Assembly: GCA_938048185.1 (NCBI GenBank)
Contig: CALIVT010000039.1
Location: 1 to 37,517, forward strand
DNA from: an uncultured Arenicella sp.
GTDB lineage: Bacteria; Pseudomonadota; Gammaproteobacteria; Arenicellales; Arenicellaceae
Direction: 5' to 3'
DNA length: 37,517 nt
This document shows, in pieces, positions 26,185 to 33,811 of this stretch. Every line of letters begins with the position of its first letter. The stretch's first letter is position 1. Below the pieces are notes generated by a model. The model was given only the letters and a program-made list of their open reading frames with translations, did not search any database and was not told where the DNA came from. A program made the translations under genes and the position numbers.

Positions 26185-27204
26185 GTGGCGAATAATACGA
26201 ACGATAAAAATGCGTTTAGCAAATCGGGGCAGGCTGCTGAAGCGCGTGAGCTTTGGGGTGCCAACCCGTCCGCATTGTCGTGTCCAAAATGTGACGCGTC
26301 TAAGGTGGCTACCTCACGACCGCAATCCGGTGACCAATTCAGGTCGATTATCTTGCCCGCGTTGCCGTATCGCTGTCTGCGCTGTTATCACCGTTTTTGG
26401 TTGAAAGAGAATTTTTTCGCCAAAAAAGCGCGTGTGGTTTTTTGGGTGGTGGTGACCCTGATTCTATTTCTGTTTTCGATTGTGGCGATCTCGTCATTGT
26501 TTGGCGAATCCTCCCGACGAGAGTTAGCCAGTACCGAGCCTGCGCTTGAGGCGTTTAGCCCCCGGAGTAACGAATCCGAAAGTTCGGGCGTGGCGCTTGA
26601 TGAGCCGCAAGCAAACGGTGGACAGACTAGCCCGCAAGTGATTACGCCTGGCGCTGCTCAGGCACCGGCGGTAATCGCTGATTCGCCGGTCGTCGACGTT
26701 GATTTAAGCTCGCAACCGGCGCTCACGCTCGAACAACAAAAGCAGCAAGTCAAGCTCGCGAAGCAACAAGCGGAAGCGGCGGCTGAGCAAAGTCAGGCGA
26801 AAGTTGAGCAAATCGAAACCACGCTTTCGCCAGACCCGTTAGAGCGCGAATCGCTCGCTAAAGTTGAAGTCGGTTATGCCATCGAGCAATGGCGTGACGC
26901 GTGGTCTAAAGGCGACGTGCAAACATACCTACGACAATACAGTCCCTCGTTCAAACCCAGCACCGGCCTTTCAGTTGACGAATGGGAAGCGCAGCGCATA
27001 GTGCGCGTATCGCCAAGCAAAAACATCAACTTAGTGCTTACTGATTTTGATATGAGCTTTAGCGCTCAATTGACTAAGGCCAGTGTTGAATTCCAACAAT
27101 CGTACACGGCCGGGGCTTATTCTGAGACGTCTTATAAGCAACTGGTGTTATCAAAAGGCGCCTCGGGGTGGAAGATCATCGCTGAAATCACGCTTGAGAA
27201 TTAA
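26185..27204 (+). CDS. Zinc-ribbon membrane protein with C-terminal NTF2-like domain
   Basis: Not a named protein. Domains in order over 339 residues: an N-terminal zinc ribbon, C-P-K-C at about 33-36 and C-L-R-C at about 64-67; one membrane helix at about 85-105 (V-V-F-W-V-V-V-T-L-I-L-F-L-F); an acidic, Pro/Ala-rich linker; a Gln/Ala/Lys coiled coil at about 188-215; and a C-terminal 110-residue SnoaL/NTF2-like domain (I-E-Q-W-R-D-A-W-S-K-G-D-V-Q-T-Y-L-R-Q-Y) resembling the domain C-terminal to some L,D-transpeptidases. The ribbon is probably cytoplasmic and the NTF2-like part periplasmic. It starts with GTG 51 nt after ilvD. It is in the same frame as rarA, separated only by its TAA. A cell-envelope role is inferred. 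Confidence 0.7.
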   Translation: MANNTNDKNAFSKSGQAAEARELWGANPSALSCPKCDASKVATSRPQSGDQFRSIILPALPYRCLRCYHRFWLKENFFAKKARVVFWVVVTLILFLFSIVAISSLFGESSRRELASTEPALEAFSPRSNESESSGVALDEPQANGGQTSPQVITPGAAQAPAVIADSPVVDVDLSSQPALTLEQQKQQVKLAKQQAEAAAEQSQAKVEQIETTLSPDPLERESLAKVEVGYAIEQWRDAWSKGDVQTYLRQYSPSFKPSTGLSVDEWEAQRIVRVSPSKNINLVLTDFDMSFSAQLTKASVEFQQSYTAGAYSETSYKQLVLSKGASGWKIIAEITLEN

Positions 27205-27228
27205 GCGTTAGCCGAAGACGAGCAGCGC

Positions 27229-28527
27229 ATTAATATCCAAGATCACAGCACCCCCCTCGCCGATCGTTTACGGCCGCAAACAATAGAAGAAGTTGCCGGT
27301 CAGAGACAGCTACTGGCGCCTAATAAGCCGCTGCGTATGGCTATCGATAGCGGGAAATTGCATTCGATGGTTTTTTGGGGGCCGCCTGGAACCGGCAAAA
27401 CCACATTAGCGAAATTGCTTGCGCAGCAAAGCGAGGCCGAATTTGTGTCGTTGTCCGCCGTGTTATCAGGGGTAAAAGACATTCGTGGTGCGGTGCAAAT
27501 GGCGCATGACCGCCAAGCCGCAGGTATGGGTAACACCGTACTATTTGTTGACGAGGTGCACCGCTTCAATAAAGCGCAACAAGACGCATTTCTGCCGCAC
27601 ATCGAAAACGGTACTATTTTGTTTGTGGGCGCGACCACCGAAAACCCGTCGTTTGAACTCAATAACGCTCTACTTTCAAGAGTGCGGGTTTATGTACTGC
27701 AATCGTTAGCGGCCAGCGATATTGTGCAATTGATTGACCGCGCGCTCTGCGATGTTGAACGCGGTTTGGGTTCGTTGCAGCTAAGCATGGCGCAGACCGA
27801 TAAGCAGCATTTGGCCGAGTTGGTTGATGGCGATGCACGGCGTGCGTTAACCATGTTAGAGATAGCCGCTGACCTTGCAGAAGACGGTCAAATCACTTCA
27901 AGCCTTATCGCTGAGATCTTATCTGGAGGCAGTACTCGACGTTTTGATAAGGGTGGCGAAGCATTCTACGATCAGATTTCCGCGCTGCATAAATCGGTAA
28001 GAGGCTCAGACCCAGATGCAGCCTTGTATTGGCTTTGCCGCATGATCGACGGCGGCTGTGACCCGAAATATATTGCGCGACGCGTTGTGCGTATGGCCAG
28101 TGAAGACATCGGTAATGCCGACCCAAGAGCATTGCGGATAACGCTAGACGCTTGGGATGCACAAGAGCGTCTTGGCAGCCCCGAAGGTGAGCTAACGTTG
28201 GCCCAAGCGGTGGTGTATTTAGCGATAGCTGCGAAAAGCAACGCGGTTTACGCGGCTTATAAAGAGGCCATGTCTGCCGTCAAGCAAACTGGTTCTTTAG
28301 AGGTGCCAATGCAGTTACGCAATGCGCCAACGTCGCTGATGAAAGACTTAAACTACGGTAAGGGCTATCGTTATGCTCACAATGAAGAAGGTGGCTTCGC
28401 GCCGGGCGAGGTATATCTGCCCGACGAATTGGCGGGCACCGAGTTTTACCAGCCAGTGGAGCGGGGCATGGAAATTAAGATCAAGGAAAAGCTCGATTAT
28501 CTGCGCAGCTTAAATAAGAAAGTCTAA
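27229..28527 (+). CDS. rarA: Replication-associated recombination protein A (AAA+ ATPase)
   Basis: RarA (MgsA) is a clamp-loader-like AAA+ ATPase acting at stalled replication forks. Walker A G-P-P-G-T-G-K-T-T and Walker B F-V-D-E-V-H-R-F are present, with sensor G-A-T-T-E-N-P-S-F-E-L-N and the tetramerisation region S-A-L-H-K-S-V-R-G-S-D-P-D-A-A-L-Y-W. The first ATG/GTG/TTG in frame is the ATG at 27337, but homology clearly begins earlier: P-L-A-D-R-L-R-P at about 27253 and G-Q-R-Q-L-L-A. The frame is open back to the TAA of the preceding gene with no standard start, so I place the start tentatively at ATT 27229. If 27337 were used, the product would lose a conserved N-terminal segment. zur converges 3 nt downstream. 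Confidence 0.9.
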   Translation: MNIQDHSTPLADRLRPQTIEEVAGQRQLLAPNKPLRMAIDSGKLHSMVFWGPPGTGKTTLAKLLAQQSEAEFVSLSAVLSGVKDIRGAVQMAHDRQAAGMGNTVLFVDEVHRFNKAQQDAFLPHIENGTILFVGATTENPSFELNNALLSRVRVYVLQSLAASDIVQLIDRALCDVERGLGSLQLSMAQTDKQHLAELVDGDARRALTMLEIAADLAEDGQITSSLIAEILSGGSTRRFDKGGEAFYDQISALHKSVRGSDPDAALYWLCRMIDGGCDPKYIARRVVRMASEDIGNADPRALRITLDAWDAQERLGSPEGELTLAQAVVYLAIAAKSNAVYAAYKEAMSAVKQTGSLEVPMQLRNAPTSLMKDLNYGKGYRYAHNEEGGFAPGEVYLPDELAGTEFYQPVERGMEIKIKEKLDYLRSLNKKV

Positions 28528-28530
28528 GTA

Positions 28531-29025
28531 TTAGGCAGATTCCAAGCAGCGTTTGCAAACACCGTGCACTTCGATTACCGGCTCGCGACTTTCGAACCCC
28601 AGCGCTTGCGCACTGAGTCTTAGTGCATCACTCACTGCGGTGTTATTGACTTCAGCGATATCTTCGCACTCGGTGCAAATATAGAACTGGCACTGGTGGT
28701 TCGCGTTCGGTGACGGGCAGCCAATGTATGAATTTAGTGATTCAATGCGGTGAATCAGTTTCGCCGATACTAAAAACTCCAGCGCTCTGTACGCAGTAGG
28801 CGGAGCTGGCTTATGTCCAGCCTGTTGCAGTTTTTGCAAGACGTCGTAAGCGCCAATTGGGTGATGTTGAGCCCAAATTATTTCCAGTACTTGCTGCCGA
28901 ACCTTGGTCAGTTTTAGCCCTTGTTTGGTGCACTCAGCCAGGGCCGATTCCATCGCCTGTTCTTCACAATGACTGTGATCGTGCTCACCTAGAAAGGGCG
29001 AAATTACTTGTTTAGTGTCGGCCAT
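28531..29025 (-). CDS. zur: Zinc uptake regulator Zur (Fur family)
   Basis: Zinc-sensing repressor of the Fur superfamily, 164 residues. It has an N-terminal winged helix (L-K-L-T-K-V-R-Q-Q-V-L-E-I-I-W; A-P-P-T-A-Y-R-A-L-E-F-L). The dimerisation half contains the metal segment N-A-N-H-Q-C-Q-F-Y-I-C-T-E-C and a final C-K-R-C; the paired CxxC motifs form the structural zinc site. A His-rich H-D-H-S-H-C near the N terminus and the P-T-A-Y-R-A-L-E-F-L helix favour Zur over Fur. A perfect Zur operator lies at 1083-1103. Its ATG shares a base with the TAA of the upstream SPOR-protein gene (TAATG), suggesting translational coupling. Confidence 0.92.
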   Translation of the reverse strand: MADTKQVISPFLGEHDHSHCEEQAMESALAECTKQGLKLTKVRQQVLEIIWAQHHPIGAYDVLQKLQQAGHKPAPPTAYRALEFLVSAKLIHRIESLNSYIGCPSPNANHQCQFYICTECEDIAEVNNTAVSDALRLSAQALGFESREPVIEVHGVCKRCLESA

Positions 29026-30644
29026 TACGAGCAGTATTTATTCAGTTCTTTAGCGGTGGGAATTTGCTTCTTCCACGCTAGACATCGGTTTTGTTGAAGC
29101 TTGCCAAAGCTGCGCACCCAGGCCCGTTTTTGGCGAATCTCGTCGCGCGCAACTTTCGCCGCTTCGCTGCTAGCAAACTCACCGTATAAAAAGTACGTCC
29201 ATTGAATGCCCTTTGACTCTGAGCTAAAGCGGTGCAGATCGGGGTTATTTGCGAATTTGGGGCGGGCAATAAAGGCGGCGATTTTTTCCGGGTCATCAAA
29301 GCTAGCCAGTTGCAGCGTATAGCCGTCTACGGGCTGATTGAATAGCCACTCATTATCGTTCACGTTCTCGGGCATTTTTTCACTTACCGGGCTTTGTTTC
29401 TGGTCGTCGGCCTGCGCATCACTCTGACTGTCGGCCACGGCGTCGCTTGGTTCGATACGACCATCTTGTAACGCCAACTTATTATTATCTACAGTGTTTG
29501 GATCGATGGTGCGGTCCAAATCTTCAGTTTTAACCCATGCCTTGAAGCGAACCGGCGATACGATTCGATACCAATCGTTCTGCTGATCAAGCACCGTAAC
29601 CTTCTCGCCTTTATTGAGCCGGCCTACAATAGTGCCCGTGGCAATGAGCGGCACCGAGCGTGCATTCACGGCGTTACCCAGTACCGTGCCGGTGCCATTG
29701 TTAATCTCGATGAAGTCTTCGCTTACCCACACTGGAAAGCCGGTGTCATTGGTCACCACGGTCCATTCCGGCGCGCGCGACACCACCTTCAAGCTGTCGC
29801 GTGAATCAATAATCGTAATCAGCACGCTGCGTTTGGCCGGGTTTGTATACGCGGCAATAGGATTTGCCAGCGCTTGTGTTGTTTGTGCGCTAGCGACCTC
29901 GGGCTTACCGGCGACTGCGTCGGACACAACAGGTATTGACGTAGCGTTTGCTACTGCGGTGCTTGGTTTGTCAGCAGCGGTTTGGTTTGCAACCGTGTTC
30001 GACGCCGCACTTACCTCAATAGGGGGTTGGGCACCTTTAGGTTTTACGTATTCTCCGGGCTTAGCCCAGCCAAGTTGCTCTAATATTTCAATCGACTTAG
30101 GCTCTTGGTTTTGCGCCGCACGTTTGAACCAGTATTGAGATTGTGAATGGTCCTCGGCTAAGCCAATGCCTAGATAGTAACCACGGCCAACGTTAAATTG
30201 CGCTAGCGGATGATCTTGCTGGGCGGCTTTTAACCACCACATCATGGCCTCCATCTCGCTGCGTTTAACACCTACCCCGGTTAAATATTGATGGCCTAAG
30301 TTGTACTGTGCAAGTGAGTGGCCTTGGCGTGCAGCTTGTTTATACCAATACACAGCTTGCTCGAAATCGGCGCTGCTAAATTGATCGTTGGTGAACAGTA
30401 CGCCGACTTTAAATTGTGCATCACGATCGCCTTCGTAGGCTTGCAGCATCCATTTATCAAGCTCTTCTTGGTATTTGTTTTGTAAAGCAGCGACATCAGC
30501 ACCGGTTTGAGCAACACTTGGTGTCTGCCAAGCGATGCATGCGGCGGCTGTCATAAGGCAGAAAACAGCAGCCTTAGACGCTCGTTGCAAAGCGGTGTTA
30601 GCAAGTTGCCAAGTAGGTTTTTGAAATACAGAAAATGCCAACAT
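29025..30644 (-). CDS. Exported Sel1-repeat, SH3-like and SPOR-domain protein
   Basis: Predicted periplasmic peptidoglycan-associated protein, 539 residues from ATG 30644. A signal peptide (A-A-V-F-C-L-M-T-A-A-A-C-I-A-W, cleavage after S-V-A) is followed by three Sel1-like repeats (D-A-Q-F-K-V-G, L-A-Q-Y-N-L-G, L-A-Q-F-N-V-G), a Ser/Thr/Ala linker, a bacterial SH3-like region with W-Y-R-I-V and a C-terminal SPOR domain (Y-T-L-Q-L-A-S-F; Y-F-L-Y-G-E-F). SPOR domains bind denuded septal glycan, which suggests a division or envelope role. A GTG at 30782 would add 46 residues before the signal peptide; I prefer 30644, which also fits the sigma54-like site upstream. The stop overlaps the zur start. 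Confidence 0.82.
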   Translation of the reverse strand: MLAFSVFQKPTWQLANTALQRASKAAVFCLMTAAACIAWQTPSVAQTGADVAALQNKYQEELDKWMLQAYEGDRDAQFKVGVLFTNDQFSSADFEQAVYWYKQAARQGHSLAQYNLGHQYLTGVGVKRSEMEAMMWWLKAAQQDHPLAQFNVGRGYYLGIGLAEDHSQSQYWFKRAAQNQEPKSIEILEQLGWAKPGEYVKPKGAQPPIEVSAASNTVANQTAADKPSTAVANATSIPVVSDAVAGKPEVASAQTTQALANPIAAYTNPAKRSVLITIIDSRDSLKVVSRAPEWTVVTNDTGFPVWVSEDFIEINNGTGTVLGNAVNARSVPLIATGTIVGRLNKGEKVTVLDQQNDWYRIVSPVRFKAWVKTEDLDRTIDPNTVDNNKLALQDGRIEPSDAVADSQSDAQADDQKQSPVSEKMPENVNDNEWLFNQPVDGYTLQLASFDDPEKIAAFIARPKFANNPDLHRFSSESKGIQWTYFLYGEFASSEAAKVARDEIRQKRAWVRSFGKLQQNRCLAWKKQIPTAKELNKYCS

Positions 30645-30676
30645 CAGAATCGTTCTTAACTTAGTTTGGATGAGTT

Positions 30677-30694
30677 TAGCATTTAACGTGCCAA
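30677..30694 (-). promoter_or_regulatory. Sigma54-like -24/-12 site upstream of the SPOR-protein gene
   Basis: Read on the minus strand, TTGGCAC (30694-30688), GTTAA, then ATGCTA (30682-30677) matches the sigma54 consensus TGGCAC-N5-TTGC(A/T) with one mismatch. The invariant GG and GC are 10 nt apart, as required. The start of transcription would be near 30668, 24 nt before the ATG at 30644. No activator site was identified. Confidence 0.4.
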
Positions 30695-30782
30695 AACTGT
30701 GTCTCTTAAGGCTTTTGTCACACATGTTGGTGTGCGGCTCAGGCGACTCGCTGAGCCTGAAATTTATTCGTAAGTATTTCAC

Positions 30783-31294
30783 TTTTCCCCAACCCAGGTC
30801 TTGAAATTATTTTCTTTTTTTTAATTTATACAAAGTGCTTGCGCTTTTTTTTCAATCGCATTATCTTTGGTCCTGCTTCGCGCCAAACCACAATATATAG
30901 TGTTTTGATGGGTCCGGCTACTATTTCAGCGTTTTCATAAAGAGACTATTATAAAGCATTGAAATTGCTAGTTGATCAACACTCATCAGTCAATGGTTTC
31001 GTGATTTGGTGGCGAGTTAAATGGGGAAGCTTTACCTTTTAAGCAGTCGCTCGAATTGCGCAGATGCTTTAACTGTGTGCGTGTATGCATTACCGCACAC
31101 ACGCGAGTTGCATTTGAAAAAGGTAGTGCTCATGCGTGTCTGACGATGGCCACACTGAATGTATGCTCAATCGCGCTGATGAGGCGTATTTCAGTTGCGC
31201 TGTAATCGAGTGACACTGCTTAGTAATATTAAAAAACCAATACCTGCGGCCTATCTAACCATTGTGCGCGGGGCATGAATAGAGGAATACAAGA
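30783..31294. other. Long intergenic region upstream of nrdJa
   Basis: These 512 bases hold a T-rich start (30811-30852), an NrdR-type operator (30888-30903), a possible promoter with TTGCGC (30839-30844) and TATCTT (30862-30867) 17 bp apart, and a hairpin TGTGTGCG (31074-31081) with CGCACACA (31094-31101) that has no T run. I saw no convincing gene; a 40-codon frame at 31021-31143 has no ribosome site. The leader before nrdJa is unusually long and may carry post-transcriptional control. Confidence 0.45.
30888..30903. promoter_or_regulatory. NrdR operator (NrdR box)
   Basis: CCACAATATATAGTGT matches the NrdR consensus, acaCwAtATaTwGtgt, at 15 of 16 positions. NrdR is the ATP/dATP-sensing repressor of ribonucleotide reductase genes and normally binds two boxes a whole number of helical turns apart. 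A weaker candidate (10 of 16) lies 32 bp upstream at 30856-30871. The reductase genes follow directly. Confidence 0.72.
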
Positions 31295-33496
31295 ATGGGT
31301 AAGCCCGTAGAAGAATTACAATCTGCGAATCAAACAATGGCGACTGTCGTATCAGCCGCAAAAGGTGGGGAAAAGAAACTTAAAACAATGCCGCTGCAGT
31401 CAACGTCAGCCGACATTTGGGATAAAAAATACCGCCTAAAGGATAAAGCCGGTCAGGCGGTAGACGAGAACACTCTTGACACATTTGAACGTGTTGCCAG
31501 TGCGCTGTCTGGCGTTGAGGCTACGGATGAATTACGAGAGCACTGGTATGAACGTTTTGTGTGGGCGCTTGATAATGGCGCGTTACCCGCTGGCCGCATT
31601 ATCTCTAATGCCGGGGCACAAGCCTATAAGCCCGCGACCTCGACGATTAATTGTACTGTCTCGGGCACTATCACCGACTCGATGGACGACATTCTAAATA
31701 AAAATCACGAAGCCGGTATGACGCTTAAAGCGGGTTGTGGCATTGGCTACGAATTCTCTACATTGCGTCCGAAAGGTGCCTATGTCTCGGGTGCGGGCGC
31801 GTATACCTCTGGCCCATTGTCGTTTATGGATATCTTTGACAAGATGTGTTTCACCGTGTCATCTGCCGGTGGGCGTCGTGGCGCACAAATGGCCACCTTT
31901 GATGTCAGTCATCCGGACGTGATGGAGTTCATTCGCGCTAAGCGTGAAGACGGGCGCTTGCGTCAATTTAACTTATCGCTACTTATCACTTCTGAGTTTA
32001 TCGAAGCGGTAAAGAAGGACACTGACTGGAATCTATCGTTCCCGGTCACTGAGAAAGAAGCCAAAGAAGACAAGTTAGACGTTTACACTTCGAACGAAAT
32101 TATCTGGCGTCGTTACCCCGCCGAGAATGGTTACATCAAAAACGAGCAAGGCCTCACTGCCTGCAAAATCTACAGCACGATTCCAGCGAACCGTTTGTGG
32201 AACATGATTATGACGTCGACCTACGATTTTGCCGAGCCAGGCTTTATCTTGATTGACGAAGTAAACACCAAGAACAATAACTGGTTTGAAGAGAACATTC
32301 GCGCCACTAACCCCTGTGGCGAGCAACCGTTACCACCCTACGGTAGCTGCTTGCTCGGCTCGGTAAACTTAACCAAGTTTGTCAGCGACCCGTTTACTGA
32401 CCAAGCCGCTTTCGATTGGGAAAAATACCGTGAAGTCGTCAGCGTGTTCACGCGCATGCTCGACAATGTAGTAGAGATCAACGGCTTGCCACTTGAAGGC
32501 CAGCGCAATGAAATCGAACGCAAGCGTCGTCACGGCATGGGCTTTTTAGGCTTAGGCTCAACCGCCACAATGTTAGGCATGACGTATGGCGATGAAAAGT
32601 CAGTAGAGTTTACTGAAAGCATCGCACGCGAAATGGCCATGGCCGGTTGGAACCAAGCGTTAGAACTCGCGAAAGAAAAAGGCCCCGCGCCCATCATGCT
32701 AGAAGAGTTCACCGTCACTGGTGAAATGCTCGCCATGCGTCCAGAGATGGAGGCCGACGGCTACGCCATTGGCGACACGGTAAACGGCGCAGAGTTACAC
32801 GCTAAATATAGCCGCTATATGCAGCAAGTTGCCGACATAGACGCCGAGCTAGTCGAAGAGCTCTCACGAGTTGGTGCGCGCTTCACACACCATAGCTCGA
32901 TTGCCCCCACCGGCACTATTTCTTTGTCAATGGCGAACAACGCCAGTAATGGCATCGAGCCAAGTTTCGCACATCACTACGCGCGCAACGTGATTCGTGA
33001 GGGTCGCAAGACTAAAGAAAAAGTAGATGTGTTTTCATACGAGTTATTAGCCTATCGTGAAGTGGTTAACGCCAACGCCATGCCGTACTCTGAAAACCCC
33101 GATGAGCAACTGCCAGCGAACTTCGTAACCTCGGACACCATTACCCCGAAACAGCATGTCGACATTCAAGCCGCCGCGCAAAAATGGGTAGACTCCAGTA
33201 TTTCTAAAACCGCCAACGTGCCAACTGATTATCCGTACGAAGATTTCAAAGACATCTACATGTACGCATACGACAAAGGTTTGAAAGGCTGCACCACGTT
33301 CCGTTTTAATCCAGAAGCTTTTCAAGGCGTGTTGGTCAAAGAAGACGACCTAGAAAACACCACCTACCAATTTACCTTGGACGATGGTTCGACGGTTGAG
33401 TTTAAAGGCAATGAAGAAGTCGAGTATGACGGTGAGACGCATACAGCGGCGAATCTCTTTGATGCGTTGAAAGAAGGCTACTACGGAAAGTTCTGA
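31295..33496 (+). CDS. nrdJa: Adenosylcobalamin-dependent ribonucleotide reductase, large part (class II)
   Basis: Converts ribonucleotides to deoxyribonucleotides using a coenzyme B12 radical, so it works with or without oxygen. It is the catalytic 733-residue half of the split class II enzyme known from Pseudomonas (NrdJa about 731 residues there). Visible motifs include S-T-I-N-C-T-V-S-G-T-I with the first active-site Cys, the radical-site loop N-P-C-G-E-Q-P-L-P-P-Y-G-S-C-L-L-G-S-V-N-L, and A-P-T-G-T-I-S-L in the barrel. The C-terminal redox cysteines are absent here and are supplied by NrdJb. AGAGGAA precedes the ATG by 6 nt. Its expression is probably controlled by NrdR. Confidence 0.94.
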   Translation: MGKPVEELQSANQTMATVVSAAKGGEKKLKTMPLQSTSADIWDKKYRLKDKAGQAVDENTLDTFERVASALSGVEATDELREHWYERFVWALDNGALPAGRIISNAGAQAYKPATSTINCTVSGTITDSMDDILNKNHEAGMTLKAGCGIGYEFSTLRPKGAYVSGAGAYTSGPLSFMDIFDKMCFTVSSAGGRRGAQMATFDVSHPDVMEFIRAKREDGRLRQFNLSLLITSEFIEAVKKDTDWNLSFPVTEKEAKEDKLDVYTSNEIIWRRYPAENGYIKNEQGLTACKIYSTIPANRLWNMIMTSTYDFAEPGFILIDEVNTKNNNWFEENIRATNPCGEQPLPPYGSCLLGSVNLTKFVSDPFTDQAAFDWEKYREVVSVFTRMLDNVVEINGLPLEGQRNEIERKRRHGMGFLGLGSTATMLGMTYGDEKSVEFTESIAREMAMAGWNQALELAKEKGPAPIMLEEFTVTGEMLAMRPEMEADGYAIGDTVNGAELHAKYSRYMQQVADIDAELVEELSRVGARFTHHSSIAPTGTISLSMANNASNGIEPSFAHHYARNVIREGRKTKEKVDVFSYELLAYREVVNANAMPYSENPDEQLPANFVTSDTITPKQHVDIQAAAQKWVDSSISKTANVPTDYPYEDFKDIYMYAYDKGLKGCTTFRFNPEAFQGVLVKEDDLENTTYQFTLDDGSTVEFKGNEEVEYDGETHTAANLFDALKEGYYGKF

Positions 33497-33508
33497 TCTT
33501 CGATGATC

Positions 33509-33608
33509 TTTTTGTCCGTATGCGTCGTTGCCGATGTGCTCAAGCGGGTCACGTATTACAGTACGCTCCCGGCTCTGCGCGCATCGGCGCCTAGCCTACG
33601 AACAAAAA
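33509..33608. repeat. Large imperfect palindrome between nrdJa and nrdJb
   Basis: Nested arms pair across about 100 nt: TTTTTGT (33509-33515) with ACAAAAA (33602-33608), CGTA (33517-33520) with TACG (33597-33600), GCCGATG (33530-33536) with CATCGGC (33582-33588), AGCGGG with CCCGGCT, and ACGTA (33551-33555) with TACG near the centre. Either orientation would end in a T run, so it could act as a bidirectional terminator or as a structured dispersed element. It starts 13 nt after the nrdJa stop. Confidence 0.65.
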
Positions 33609-33678
33609 TTTCGATCGTAGATAAAAACTTTGCTACTAAATTAGTTAAGCCAAATAGTGCTTCGTAGTTGCCGGTTAG

Positions 33679-33710
33679 CCGTCATTGCGAGCGCAGCGAG
33701 TAATCTCCAG
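33679..33710. repeat. Fragment of dispersed GTCATTGCGAG-type repeat
   Basis: GTCATTGCGAGCGCAGCGAG followed by TAATCTCC resembles a short repeat widely scattered between genes of many bacteria (GTCATTGCGAGCGAAGCGAA..CAATC type). It is non-coding. Only one copy is in the window; the family assignment rests on recognising the core. Confidence 0.5.
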
Positions 33711-33811
33711 AACAGAAGAACGAACTAGGATCACCCGTAAAAAACGGAGCAGTCCTTAGAAAAAACACAAAAGACCTGAGCCCCCAACCCAAGGCAGCAG
33801 AGGAACACAAA

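Larger units (their letters stand above)
33497..33811. other. 315-nt spacer splitting the two reductase genes
   Basis: No gene is visible. It holds the large palindrome (33509-33608), an AT-rich part with ACTAAATTAGT (33633-33643), the dispersed repeat fragment (33679-33710) and the nrdJb ribosome site. In Pseudomonas aeruginosa the two genes are nearly contiguous, so this spacer looks like a later insertion. Confidence 0.5.

Noticed and set aside
29614-30138. 174-codon plus-strand frame opposite the SPOR-protein gene
   Set aside because: It is the antisense of a linker with simple Ser/Thr/Ala composition; the minus-strand protein has clear domains on both sides.
31021-31143. 40-codon frame before nrdJa as a leader peptide
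   Set aside because: No ribosome site, no run of regulatory codons, and the residue pattern is not protein-like.
31005-31160. Cobalamin riboswitch upstream of nrdJa
   Set aside because: A GGTGGCG, a GGGGAAG and a GCCACACTG recall parts of the element, but the conserved CCCGC-ACTG core and a true GCCACTG B12 box are missing and the order does not fold into the known shape.
31170-31200. Hammerhead ribozyme core (CTGATGAG)
   Set aside because: The CGAAA half of the catalytic core and the flanking stems are absent.
33047-33325. Minus-strand frame inside nrdJa
   Set aside because: Antisense of a strongly conserved enzyme, with no ribosome site.
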